From NCBI GenBank assembly GCA_017520185.1, contig JAFXGO010000030.1, forward strand, positions 62,001 to 126,000: a stretch of 64,000 bases of DNA, in the 5' to 3' direction. This DNA comes from Elusimicrobiaceae bacterium. GTDB lineage: Bacteria; Elusimicrobiota; Elusimicrobia; Elusimicrobiales; Elusimicrobiaceae. The notes beneath the pieces are model-generated. The model saw only the letters and a list, made by a program, of their open reading frames with translations. It did not search any database and had not been told where the DNA came from. The translations under genes and the position numbers were made by a program. Of this stretch, positions 48,241 to 56,720 are shown piece by piece. The stretch's first letter is position 1; each line of letters starts with the position of its first letter.

Positions 48241-50160
48241 TTAGAAGAATTCTTTCCATAAGGCTCCATCTTGTCCGGCGTCTAAAGGGTCTAAAGAGTC
48301 TAAAGCAGCTCCCAACAGATCACCGGAAAGGATACTATGCGCTTCTAAGGTTTCAGGTGTGTTTTGTTTGTTTTCATACACTTCTTTCATTCTGCTTAAA
48401 ATTTGCCGATGAAGCATGTCTCCTCTTGTTTCCAGATCAGTAGATCCGTCGTCATTTAATATTCCATGATTTTCAGTATCATCGTAGACAACGAGGGACG
48501 GATTTAATACATCTGACATAGCCACGACCTCTGATACTTGAGGAACAAAATAAACAAATTCCGGTTTTTCAGCATTTTGTTGTTTCAGAGCAAGCATATC
48601 TTCTTTATTATAAGGGACATACTTAAAAAATCCTCTCAACTCCTCCTTGCTTTTTTCTACCTGCTTTCCTTCTTGTTCTTTTTGTGCCAGAAATTCATCT
48701 ATCATCGTGCTGCTATGGCCTAAGGGGTCCCCGTAATATTCCATGCCCGAATATAATACGGTATATTTAAGTTCGGGGTTTCCTCCTAAATCTTTGGCTC
48801 CCACCCAATAGCAGGTTTCTCCATTAGAACAACCTTGTCTCTCCAATACAAAGTCAATCATCTCTTGGGTGGTCTCATCGAGAGATTGTTGTTCCAGCAA
48901 TTTTTGAAACGGGTTATCTTTTGTATGGCCCAACAAAACCATCATATTTAAAGGTTGGGCATCAAAAGCCGCTTCTTTTTCAGGGGTATCTATTTGTAGA
49001 GTTTCTTTTAACGCTTGAATTTTCTCTTTGCCTGCTTTTCTAGCATCATCCTCCGTATCAGGAGGCAAACACTGTCCCGTTGTATTTTCTTTTGTTCTGT
49101 ATAAAGAAGAAGATACATTACCGGAAGATCCATTATCGGAACAAGAGGCATAAATAGTCTTTTCGACTAAATTGTCAAATTCTTTGTCTTGAGCTTTTTC
49201 TCTTAACGATTCCCAATTTTTGTCTTCAACTGCTTGTGCTACGCGGTCTTCATTTTGCTGTTGGTAGGCGTTGGCTTTTTCTTCAAAATCTCTTAATTGT
49301 TGGCCCGACAAAATTTTTCTGGCGGCTTGGATATAACTATCCTTAACATTTTGAAGGGTAGAACCGGGAGATAAAATGTCAAAGAGAGGGTTTGTGTTCC
49401 CTCCGAGTCCAAATTCCCATTCAGAGGTGGAAACATTGGCAGATTTTCCTTTTTTGTAGGTGCTGCCTTGCTTGTGGGTATCTTTTCCTAAGCCGGACGA
49501 GGCAGAAGCCAACAGGTAATCTTTTTCCTGCGGGGCAGCTTTCGGAGTAGCGATATCGTCACTTCCTGTAAAAAAGCTCTTAATCGGCTTCCACAAACGA
49601 GCCCATTTAGAGTCTGGGATAGCCGGATCAGACGTCTGGGCAGATTTAGCGGCATAGCGTGCGGCCCGCTCTTGGCGGATATGACGTTCGTAGGCATTGT
49701 CTCTTAAACTGACTTCGTGCATACCCGGATCGGCAGATTCAGGGACGGTTTGCCGCACTAAAATCCATTCACCGTCTTTATCGATGAAGCCGGTTTCAGT
49801 ATATTCGTAGTCAGTATCTACTTCGGTGCTGTAGTCGAAATTTTTTCCTTCTTCGCCCTCTTTTAGAAAAGCATATTTTTGTTGTTCTTCTGAAGTTAAA
49901 GAGGCCAACATTTCATCATTTACTTCTCTTTGAGGGAGGGGAGCATTTTTTTGTGAATCTCGCTTAAATAAAGCATACACTTTTTTCACCAAACCACTTA
50001 AGGGATTAGAGGTGAAAATTTGCGGGGTTGCTTTTTTCCTATTTATGCTTTCAGAAGCAGCGTTATCCAACAAGGGAAGTAGTAAAAAAAGCAAAATAGC
50101 AGTGCTTAAAGCGATAATAATGATTTTTCCGGCGGTTTTCGCCTTTTGTTTGTTAAGCAT
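48241..50160 (-). CDS. Large membrane-anchored protein of unknown function
   Basis: A 639-residue protein with one N-terminal hydrophobic segment (IIIIALSTAILLFLLLPLLD, about residues 13-32) preceded by Lys residues, so an inner-membrane anchor with the bulk in the periplasm. The mature part is strongly charged and polar, with many Glu/Lys/Gln-rich helical stretches. It has six cysteines grouped as ASCSDNG...QCLPPD and GCSNGETCYW, which could form disulphides, and a segment NPELKYTVLYSGMEYYGDPLGHSS. I do not recognise any family. It has its own well-formed promoter, directly preceded by an inverted motif shared with the region upstream of tdh. Codon use and GC look like those of its neighbours. 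Confidence 0.75.
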   Translation of the reverse strand: MLNKQKAKTAGKIIIIALSTAILLFLLLPLLDNAASESINRKKATPQIFTSNPLSGLVKKVYALFKRDSQKNAPLPQREVNDEMLASLTSEEQQKYAFLKEGEEGKNFDYSTEVDTDYEYTETGFIDKDGEWILVRQTVPESADPGMHEVSLRDNAYERHIRQERAARYAAKSAQTSDPAIPDSKWARLWKPIKSFFTGSDDIATPKAAPQEKDYLLASASSGLGKDTHKQGSTYKKGKSANVSTSEWEFGLGGNTNPLFDILSPGSTLQNVKDSYIQAARKILSGQQLRDFEEKANAYQQQNEDRVAQAVEDKNWESLREKAQDKEFDNLVEKTIYASCSDNGSSGNVSSSLYRTKENTTGQCLPPDTEDDARKAGKEKIQALKETLQIDTPEKEAAFDAQPLNMMVLLGHTKDNPFQKLLEQQSLDETTQEMIDFVLERQGCSNGETCYWVGAKDLGGNPELKYTVLYSGMEYYGDPLGHSSTMIDEFLAQKEQEGKQVEKSKEELRGFFKYVPYNKEDMLALKQQNAEKPEFVYFVPQVSEVVAMSDVLNPSLVVYDDTENHGILNDDGSTDLETRGDMLHRQILSRMKEVYENKQNTPETLEAHSILSGDLLGAALDSLDPLDAGQDGALWKEFF

Positions 50161-50191
50161 AAAGACCTCTCAACGTGGGAGTTATAAGTAA

Positions 50192-50221
50192 AGTGTATCC
50201 ATTTTCCTTATCATAAATCAA
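50192..50221 (-). promoter_or_regulatory. Promoter of the 639-residue unknown protein
   Basis: On the minus strand: TTGATT (50216-50221), an 18-nt spacer, TACACT (50192-50197). The leader is about 25 nt, with GAGAGG before the ATG at 50160. Confidence 0.65.
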
Positions 50222-50230
50222 GGACCTTTA

Positions 50231-50251
50231 GACCTATAGTTCAAATAGGAC
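50231..50251. promoter_or_regulatory. Inverted motif GACCTA-N9-TAGGAC
   Basis: GACCTA, 9 nt, TAGGAC: an imperfect palindrome 9 nt upstream of the -35 box of the unknown-protein promoter. A second copy with an 8-nt spacer lies at 54227-54248. The position suits a transcription factor site. Function inferred only. Confidence 0.4.
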
Positions 50252-50997
50252 TATTCGTCTTTTTGAAAAGGACGGCACAGAATATTCCATGCTTTGGCAG
50301 TATGATTGGAAAATTTATTCCACCAAGAGGTTTCTTTGTTCGTGTCGGTTCCTGCAACGGGGGGAAAATAATTTTTGGCATTTAATAGCTTAATCAAATA
50401 GTTGGAAGGCACTGAAAAATTTAAGTTTTGGTTTCCCTCTCCCTTATAGCTGGAAAATGCAACTGAGATTACTGCACCTTCTTTGTTAAATACGGGGCTT
50501 CCGCTGGAGCTGGGGGAAATGGGTGCGCTGATTTGATGCCAAATAATACCATCAGATTTTTTGCGCACTTGGCTAATCAGACCGGAGGTGACGGTGTTTT
50601 GCAAACGGCGCGGATTACCGATAACGGTGATTTCTTCTCCCGGAAGGACATAATCGGAGTTGCCTAAAGAAACGGTGGGTAAATTTTTGCCTTCTATTTT
50701 AATAAGTGCCAAATCCACCTCTCCGGCTTGGACCAATTGTTTGGCTTCGCCCGATATGACACCTGTATTAAAAGTGACATTTAGGTACATGGCTCCTTCC
50801 ACTACGTGCCGACTGGTGGCGATGACGCCGTCTTGCGTGACAACAAAACCTGTGCCGTTAAAGGTGGTGCCGTCTTTTTTGAGCACGTTTACAGCCACGA
50901 TGGCAGGGGAGTTTTCCTCCGCTATTTCCACGTGGCTTTTGGCATAAATCGGCATGTATAAGACAATGGCGGTTATTACACAAAAAAGCAATCTCAT
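50251..50997 (-). CDS. Trypsin-like periplasmic serine protease without PDZ domain
   Basis: A 248-residue exported protease (signal peptide MRLLFCVITAIVLYMPIYA) of the S1C/HtrA type. The catalytic triad is visible as His64 in TSRHVVEG, Asp95 in EVDLALIKI and Ser165 in SPSSSGSPVF (usual GNSGGP). It ends about 35 residues after the protease domain, so there is no PDZ domain, unlike DegP/DegS at 350-470 residues. It probably cleaves periplasmic or envelope proteins. Its stop lies 90 nt upstream of the 639-residue membrane protein gene; that gene has its own promoter in the gap, but readthrough is possible. Confidence 0.86.
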   Translation of the reverse strand: MRLLFCVITAIVLYMPIYAKSHVEIAEENSPAIVAVNVLKKDGTTFNGTGFVVTQDGVIATSRHVVEGAMYLNVTFNTGVISGEAKQLVQAGEVDLALIKIEGKNLPTVSLGNSDYVLPGEEITVIGNPRRLQNTVTSGLISQVRKKSDGIIWHQISAPISPSSSGSPVFNKEGAVISVAFSSYKGEGNQNLNFSVPSNYLIKLLNAKNYFPPVAGTDTNKETSWWNKFSNHTAKAWNILCRPFQKDE

Positions 50998-51044
50998 GTA
51001 GTGATTATATAAATTTCATAAAAGATTGTAATGTTTTTATGCGG

Positions 51045-51073
51045 TTGCTTATTTTGTGCATAAATAGTACACT
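51045..51073 (+). promoter_or_regulatory. Promoter of greA
   Basis: TTGCTT (51045-51050), a 17-nt spacer, TACACT (51068-51073). The predicted start near 51080 leaves a leader of about 17 nt that contains AGGAG at 51084-51088. Confidence 0.65.
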
Positions 51074-51096
51074 CTATATCTACAGGAGTGTGTTTT

Positions 51097-51567
51097 ATGG
51101 AAAAATATTATGTAAGCCGTAAGAAGTACGAAGAACTTGTGCAGGAACTGAAAAATTTGAAAGATTTAAAAGCATCTCTTTCGGTGGAAATCGGTGAGGC
51201 TGCCGCTCAGGGGGATTTAAGAGAAAATGCCGAATATCATGCCGCCAAAGAAAAACAAGCCGAGACTTTGATTCGTATCCAAGAATTAGAAACCAAACTC
51301 AGAAATGCGGAAATTACCGATAATTTAGACGTTGACCATAGCGAAGCGCGCATCGGTGCTACTGTCACTATTAAAGATGAAGACGCCGATATTGAGTTTA
51401 CTTATACTTTGGTAGGTTCTATGGAGTCTAACCCCGACAAAGGTTTGTTATCTGTGAAAAGTCCGTTAGCCTCTGGCGTATTGGGCCATAAAGAAGGTGA
51501 TGAATTTGAAGCACAGTTGCCGCGCGGACCGAAGAAATATAGACTTGTGAAATTGGAATATAAATAA
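51097..51567 (+). CDS. greA: Transcription elongation factor GreA
   Basis: Rescues backtracked RNA polymerase by stimulating transcript cleavage. The 156-residue chain has the N-terminal coiled-coil with GEAAAQGDLRENAEYHAAKE, which holds the tip acidic residues, and the C-terminal FKBP-like domain with ARIGATVTIKDEDAD, YTLVGSMESNPDKGLLSVKSPLASGVLGHKEGDEF. ATG 51097 is used rather than GTG 51088, which lies inside the ribosome site AGGAG. It is monocistronic, with its own promoter and a strong terminator. Confidence 0.96.
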   Translation: MEKYYVSRKKYEELVQELKNLKDLKASLSVEIGEAAAQGDLRENAEYHAAKEKQAETLIRIQELETKLRNAEITDNLDVDHSEARIGATVTIKDEDADIEFTYTLVGSMESNPDKGLLSVKSPLASGVLGHKEGDEFEAQLPRGPKKYRLVKLEYK

Positions 51568-51581
51568 GTTATCCTTAATTT

Positions 51582-51617
51582 GACAAACACCCCCGCTTTT
51601 CGGCGGGGGTGTTTGTC
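51582..51617. terminator. Terminator of greA and of the GH57 gene
   Basis: GACAAACACCCCCGC, loop ttttcg, GCGGGGGTGTTTGTC: a perfect 15-bp stem between two convergent genes. T-tracts are short on both sides but the stem is very stable. Confidence 0.85.
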
Positions 51618-51624
51618 TATATAC

Positions 51625-53250
51625 TTATTTATACTGATTGAGCACTTTGTCTTTGGCCGCAGAAGAATAGACATTGTAGTCTATTTGCTGGAAGATAGAG
51701 TCTCTGGTTTCCAAGTTATAGACGTATCCTTCATCAATGCGGTTGTGTTTCACTTGCTCGTAAAGTTCGTTGAAGCGTTTGATATGGTCTTTAGTACGTT
51801 TGGTGGAATATTCTTTAGCCGTACCGGTAGTGACCAAGAACGCCCAGTCCGAAGATTGCATAAGCACCAATTCGCGCGCCATTTGATTTAACGTGCGTTT
51901 AAGCAAACCGTCTGCATTGGGGAAGCGGTTGGCATATTCGGTCATGCGTTCGGCGGCTTTGATGAGGTGGCGGTAAATCCAGTCATTGCCGGAGTTAAGC
52001 CATACATCATGATAGCCCTTATCGCCCCAAGAAGACATGGAAGGCTGTACCGTTTGGTTGGTGGGGTACATTTCCAAATATTCCATCGGGGTAATGAGTT
52101 TAATGTCAGTTTGATCGTAGTGAATTTTCTTAAATAAAAATTCCAAAAATTCAATACCTTCATACCACCAGTGACCGTACAGTTCCGCGTCATACATAGA
52201 TACTACCAGCGGTTTGCGGTCCATAAGCGTGGACAAATATTCAATTTGTTTTTGGCGGTTGAACATAAAGTTCCCGGCGTGCTGAGCAGCCACTTCACGC
52301 GCTTCCTGCGGGTTGTAGGCGGCTTTTTGATTCAAAGGTACTTTGCCGGTAATTTTGCAGTATTTCATGCCGATATTGCGGCGTACGCCGTCGGAATGCA
52401 AATACGGTTTGATATAATCATAGTCCAAATCATAGCCTAAATCGCGGTAAAATTCACGATAGCGGGCATCACCGGGATAGCCGGATTCAGCACTCCATAC
52501 TTGTTGGGCAGACTCCATATCGCGCGCAAAGGCGGCCACGCCGGTTTTCGGGCAGTATACAGGGGCATAGATGCCGTATTTCGGGCGCGGAGTACCATGC
52601 AAGACACCGTGTGATTCCATAAAGTAAAAGCGAATGCCTTCATCGCGCAAGAATTTATCGTCTCCGGGGTTGTAGGCACATTCACCCAACCAAATACCGC
52701 GAGGACTTTTGCCAAAGCGTAAGCGGTAGTCATTAGCGGCGATTTTTACTTGGGCATTGACGCTTTCTTTATGCACCATCAAAGGCAAATATCCGTGTGT
52801 AGCACCACAGGTAATGATTTCCAATTTGCCCATATCTTGGAATTTTTTAAAACCTTCCAATACGTGGCAATGGTACACGTTTTCAAAGAGGTGTTTGAAG
52901 CGGCGGAATTTGTCCAAATACATATGGGCGACGGCTTCAAATTCGGTTCCTTTAGTGCGTTCAATTTCTTTTTCAGAAAGTTCTAAACGTTGGTTTAAGT
53001 AATGTTGAAAACGGCTGATTAAAAGCGGGTCGCTCATCATATTGCACAAAGGCGGCGTGACGGACATTGTTAAGCGGAAATCTACCCCTTCGGCCGTCAA
53101 GTTTTCAAACACATTAAGCAAGGGAAGGTATGTTTCTACCATCGCTTCATAAAACCAGTCTTCTTCCAAAAAGTCAGGATATTCCGGATGTTTGATAAAC
53201 GGTAAATGAGCATGTAAAACAAGTGCTAAATAACCTTTTTCTTGTCCCAT
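51625..53250 (-). CDS. GH57 1,4-alpha-glucan branching enzyme
   Basis: Makes alpha-1,6 branches in glycogen. It belongs to the GH57/DUF1957 family, unrelated to GH13 GlgB. The barrel starts with GYLALVLHAHLPFIKHPEYP. The likely nucleophile is Glu190 in GIWLGECAYNPG and the acid/base is Asp354 in SMYDAELYGHWWYEG; the aspartate number is the one I recall for the archaeal TK1436 enzyme. TCGATHGYLPL and the C-terminal helical domain with ERMTEYANRFPNADGLLKRTLNQ follow. Length 541 is typical. It is preceded by the DUF4912 gene with a 2-nt gap, a pairing known in several phyla. No glgA or glgC lies nearby. Confidence 0.93.
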   Translation of the reverse strand: MGQEKGYLALVLHAHLPFIKHPEYPDFLEEDWFYEAMVETYLPLLNVFENLTAEGVDFRLTMSVTPPLCNMMSDPLLISRFQHYLNQRLELSEKEIERTKGTEFEAVAHMYLDKFRRFKHLFENVYHCHVLEGFKKFQDMGKLEIITCGATHGYLPLMVHKESVNAQVKIAANDYRLRFGKSPRGIWLGECAYNPGDDKFLRDEGIRFYFMESHGVLHGTPRPKYGIYAPVYCPKTGVAAFARDMESAQQVWSAESGYPGDARYREFYRDLGYDLDYDYIKPYLHSDGVRRNIGMKYCKITGKVPLNQKAAYNPQEAREVAAQHAGNFMFNRQKQIEYLSTLMDRKPLVVSMYDAELYGHWWYEGIEFLEFLFKKIHYDQTDIKLITPMEYLEMYPTNQTVQPSMSSWGDKGYHDVWLNSGNDWIYRHLIKAAERMTEYANRFPNADGLLKRTLNQMARELVLMQSSDWAFLVTTGTAKEYSTKRTKDHIKRFNELYEQVKHNRIDEGYVYNLETRDSIFQQIDYNVYSSAAKDKVLNQYK

Positions 53251-53252
53251 AA

Positions 53253-54149
53253 TTATTTCCCCTGTTCGCGCGCGGCTTTGATATGTACTTGACGCGTTTT
53301 GGTACCGGCTTTGTTAGAAGCCTTGATGGGCAAATCCAACACTGCGCCGGCAGGCAAGGCCTGACGCAAAGAGAATTTGCCGTTTTGTAATTGGATTTCT
53401 TTTCCGTTGATAGTGACAAAGGCATTCGGAGAAGCAGAACCGTATACGATAATTTCGCAATCGGCCTGCAACCAAATATCTTCATCTTCTTCGGTCTGTA
53501 CGGCAGCCGGAACGGTATGCAAAGCAAAAGAAGACCAAGAACTCATAGCAGAAGAAGGTGCATTACCGGCTCCGGCCAGTTCGGTCAATCTCCAGCGTTG
53601 GTCAATTACTTGCATAAGTTCGCTGGCACCGATGCCAATGCGGTCTGCACCGGAAAGTTGCAACAACTTAATAAAATCGCCTTCCACACACATCCATCTG
53701 TCATCTACCAAGTCAGACACTTTGCCCGGAGGCAAGGTCATTTGGTTGCTGCGAGTAAGTAAAATAAATTGCCCTTGCGCAGTGATATAACCTAAATCAG
53801 CGATATAACTATGTCCCGGCTGAGGGGCATGAATATACCAACTGCCGGCTTCAAAAATAACGTTCATGTCATAATAAGCGCGGGAGTTGGTGCCATCAAA
53901 ATATTCCACTCCGGTGACATCGTGCAAACGGATAACGGCGCGAGATTGGTCAATTACTTGATGCCCGTATTGAGCGCGCACATAATCAAAAGTTTCGTGC
54001 GTAATTTCCCAGAACAAAAACAACCAAGAAGGATCCTTCGGTAATAAATAACTTTCCGTAGTACCGTATCCGCTCGGGATATCACCCAATTCTTCCGGTA
54101 CGGTGGGCCGCACTTGATGAAATGCAGCAGAAGATAAATTTTTCTCCAT
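53253..54149 (-). CDS. DUF4912-domain protein, glycogen-associated
   Basis: A 298-residue protein whose N-terminal half matches DUF4912: YGTTESYLLPKDPSWLFLFWEIT followed by RLHDVTGVEYFDGTNSRAYYD and WYIHAPQPGHSYIADLGYIT. The C-terminal part (about residue 215 onward) has an Ig-like, carbohydrate-binding-looking segment: DCEIIVYGSASPNAFVTINGKE, then GKFSLRQALPAG. It probably binds glucan and assists the branching enzyme. ATG 54149 is used, with GAGG 7 nt upstream; a TTG four codons earlier overlaps that site. It lies 2 nt before the GH57 gene. Confidence 0.85.
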   Translation of the reverse strand: MEKNLSSAAFHQVRPTVPEELGDIPSGYGTTESYLLPKDPSWLFLFWEITHETFDYVRAQYGHQVIDQSRAVIRLHDVTGVEYFDGTNSRAYYDMNVIFEAGSWYIHAPQPGHSYIADLGYITAQGQFILLTRSNQMTLPPGKVSDLVDDRWMCVEGDFIKLLQLSGADRIGIGASELMQVIDQRWRLTELAGAGNAPSSAMSSWSSFALHTVPAAVQTEEDEDIWLQADCEIIVYGSASPNAFVTINGKEIQLQNGKFSLRQALPAGAVLDLPIKASNKAGTKTRQVHIKAAREQGK

Positions 54150-54226
54150 ATCAAACCTCAACCTATATAATATTTATTATGTTCTATTCTATTTTACCAT
54201 TTTTGGAGGGTTTATAGGATGTTTTT

Positions 54227-54248
54227 GGACCTAATAAAAACTAGGACC
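54227..54248. promoter_or_regulatory. Inverted motif GGACCTA-N8-TAGGACC
   Basis: An imperfect palindrome in the 223-nt gap between the divergent DUF4912 and tdh genes, and similar to the copy at 50231-50251 (core GACCTA-N8/9-TAGGAC in both). The gap also holds a possible tdh -10 box, TAGAAT at 54325-54330, with no good -35. Confidence 0.35.
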
Positions 54249-54372
54249 GCAAAAGGATATTTGTATTTTGCCAAACTTCTGCAAACAATCGCGTAAAATT
54301 TATGGCAAAAGATAAAAATTTATGTAGAATAAAATCAGCGGGTTCTTTGTGATGAACCTTAGGAGGAAAATC

Positions 54373-55410
54373 ATGAAAGCTCTTTGCAAAACTCAACCTG
54401 CCAAAGGTGCGCAGTATATTGATGTAGACATTCCTAAAATAGCCAAAGATGAATTATTGGTAAAAATTTATAAAACTTCTATTTGTGGTAGCGATATCCC
54501 CGTTTATAATTACACGGGCTGGGCTCCGCAACGCATTCCTATTCCGTTTATATTCGGACATGAATTATGCGGAACCGTAGTGGAAGTGGGCGAAGCGGCA
54601 CACGGATTTAAAAAAGGAGATTTTATCTCTATTGAGTCACACGTCTGGTGTGGCTATTGTGACCAATGTCGCAGTAATCACCGCGACGTATGTGCCAACA
54701 ACAAAACTATCGGGCTGGACCGTCCCGGCGGTTTTGCCGAATATGCTGCCATTCCGGCCAGATGCGGGTGGAAACACAAAGACGATTCTTTAAAAGATAT
54801 TGCTTCTATTATGGAACCGTTGGGCAATGCCGTATATGCCACGTTAGCCAATGATGTAGCAGGCAAGGTGGTGCTAATTACCGGTTTAGGAGCGCAAGGT
54901 TTATTCTCTGCCAATGTAGCCAAAGCCTGCGGTGCGGCTAAAGTAATCGGTACGGAAACTTCCGCTTTCCGCAAAAAATTAGCCGAGCAAATGGGAGTAG
55001 ATGTGGTCATTGACCCCAGCGAATCCAATGCTTTGGAGAAAATCTTGAAGGCTTCCGGCGAAAACAGAGGGGTGGATATCGTGATTGAAATGTCTGGTCA
55101 CCCTGCCGGCATTGATTTGGCTTTGCATGCCATTAAACCGGCCGGTCACTTTGTGGCTTTCGGTTTACCCGGTGCTCCGATTACTATTGATTATTCCAAC
55201 TTAATCGTTTTCAAAGGAGTGCAGATACAAGGGTTGACGGGTCGTCAGATTTATGACAGCTGGACCACGATGGATGCCCTGCTTCGCAGCGGCAAAATTG
55301 ATCCGCGCCCCGTCATTACTCATGAATTTGAAATGAAAGATTTTGAAAAGGCTTTCGCCGCTATGATGGACCCGGAAAGAAAATGCGGCAAAGTAATTAT
55401 GATCCCGTAA
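54373..55410 (+). CDS. tdh: L-threonine 3-dehydrogenase
   Basis: Zinc-dependent medium-chain dehydrogenase that oxidises threonine to 2-amino-3-ketobutyrate with NAD+. The catalytic zinc ligands are Cys38, His63 and Glu64 (TSICGSD, GHELCG) and the structural zinc is held by Cys93, Cys96, Cys99 and Cys107 (CGYCDQC...C). There is a Rossmann fold around VLITGLGAQGLFSANVAKACGA, and RQIYDSW, typical of Tdh, near residue 290. ATG 54373 is used because TAGGAGGAAAATC precedes it; the frame is open further back to 54349. Length 345 is typical. kbl follows 9 nt later, completing the pathway. Confidence 0.95.
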   Translation: MKALCKTQPAKGAQYIDVDIPKIAKDELLVKIYKTSICGSDIPVYNYTGWAPQRIPIPFIFGHELCGTVVEVGEAAHGFKKGDFISIESHVWCGYCDQCRSNHRDVCANNKTIGLDRPGGFAEYAAIPARCGWKHKDDSLKDIASIMEPLGNAVYATLANDVAGKVVLITGLGAQGLFSANVAKACGAAKVIGTETSAFRKKLAEQMGVDVVIDPSESNALEKILKASGENRGVDIVIEMSGHPAGIDLALHAIKPAGHFVAFGLPGAPITIDYSNLIVFKGVQIQGLTGRQIYDSWTTMDALLRSGKIDPRPVITHEFEMKDFEKAFAAMMDPERKCGKVIMIP

Positions 55411-55419
55411 GGAGAAAAT

Positions 55420-56610
55420 ATGAACGAAAAATTTAATTTTTTGGACGAAGAAATTTCTAATTTAAAAGCAGAAAATCGGTTAATCAAACTACATATTTTA
55501 GAGTCGGAGCAGGCCCCCGTAGCCACGATTGACGGCAAAAAAGTGGTCAACTTAACCTCCAACAACTACCTCAGTTTAACCACGCATCCGAAAGTAAAAC
55601 AAGCCGCCATCGAAGCAGTGGAAAAATACGGCATCGGTACGGCTGCCGTACGTACTATTATCGGTACGATGACGATGCATGAAGAATTGGAAAGACGCTT
55701 GGCCGCATTTAAATCAACGGAAGCGGCTTTACTTACCCAATCTGGTTTTACTGCTAATACGGCCACTTGCCAATGTTTGATGACCAGCCCGGAAGACGTG
55801 TTAATTTCTGATGAATTAAATCATGCTTCTATTATTGACGGCGGCCGCTTGGCAAAGGCTAAAAAGAAAGTCTACCGCCATAGCGACATGGCTCATTTAA
55901 AAGAAATTTTGGAAAGTGATGAGGTAAAGCATGCCCGTCGCAAACTGTTGGTGACGGACGGGGTGTTTAGCATGGACGGAGACGTTTGTAATTTGCCCGA
56001 TATTGTGGAACTGTGTGATAAACACGGTGTAATTACCATGATTGACGATGCTCACGCTTCCGGCGTACTCGGAGAGCATGGACACGGAACAGTGGAACAT
56101 TTTAAAATGCAGGGAAAAGTGGATATCCAAATCGGTACTTTGTCTAAAGCCTTTGCTGCCGTTGGCGGATATGTGGCGGGCCCGCAGAAATTACGTGATT
56201 ATATGATTTCTACTGCTCGTCCGTTCTTATTTTCCAGCTCTCAGCCACCCTCTGTGATTGCCACTTGTCTGGCGGGATTAGACGTTATTGAAAACGAACC
56301 CGAACGTTTGAAAAAATTGTGGGAAAATACCCGTTATTTCAAAGAGGCTTTGACGAAAGCCGGCTTTGATACCGGAAATAGCGAAACACCGGTCACCCCC
56401 GTTATGGTAGGAGATAGTGCCAAAGCGCAGGAATTGAGCAGACGTTTGTTTGATGAAGGGGTCTTTGCTTTGGCTATCGTATTTCCGACTGTACCGCGCG
56501 GCAAAGAACGCTTGCGTACGATTGTGACGGCCGGACACACGAAAGAAGATCTGGAGTTTGCCGTTGAGAAATTTACCAAAATCGGCAAAGAAATGGGTCT
56601 GATTAAATAA
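55420..56610 (+). CDS. kbl: Glycine C-acetyltransferase (2-amino-3-ketobutyrate CoA ligase)
   Basis: PLP enzyme that splits 2-amino-3-ketobutyrate with CoA to glycine and acetyl-CoA, working with Tdh. The alpha-oxoamine synthase family pattern is clear: NLTSNNYLSLTTHPKVKQAA, IGTAAVRTIIGTMTMHEELE, SDELNHASIIDGGRLAKA, VTDGVFSMDGDVCNLPDIV, IDDAHASGVLGEHGHG, and PLP lysine Lys243 in GTLSKAFAAVGGY. Length 396 is typical. GGAG lies 6 nt upstream of the ATG. A strong terminator follows. Glycine and acetyl-CoA are the products, so threonine serves as a carbon and energy source. Confidence 0.95.
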   Translation: MNEKFNFLDEEISNLKAENRLIKLHILESEQAPVATIDGKKVVNLTSNNYLSLTTHPKVKQAAIEAVEKYGIGTAAVRTIIGTMTMHEELERRLAAFKSTEAALLTQSGFTANTATCQCLMTSPEDVLISDELNHASIIDGGRLAKAKKKVYRHSDMAHLKEILESDEVKHARRKLLVTDGVFSMDGDVCNLPDIVELCDKHGVITMIDDAHASGVLGEHGHGTVEHFKMQGKVDIQIGTLSKAFAAVGGYVAGPQKLRDYMISTARPFLFSSSQPPSVIATCLAGLDVIENEPERLKKLWENTRYFKEALTKAGFDTGNSETPVTPVMVGDSAKAQELSRRLFDEGVFALAIVFPTVPRGKERLRTIVTAGHTKEDLEFAVEKFTKIGKEMGLIK

Positions 56611-56628
56611 GTAAATTTATAAGTGGAT

Positions 56629-56667
56629 AAAGGAGTACAAAGATTTTTCTTTGTACTCCTTTTCTTT
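56629..56667 (+). terminator. Terminator of tdh-kbl
   Basis: AAAGGAGTACAAAG, loop atttttt-type, CTTTGTACTCCTTT: a perfect 14-bp stem followed by a T-rich tract (TTTCTTTATT). It starts 19 nt after the kbl stop. Confidence 0.9.
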
Positions 56668-56720
56668 ATTTCTAAAAATACATTCAAAATGATAAAATAA
56701 GCGTATATTTAGGAGAGGGT

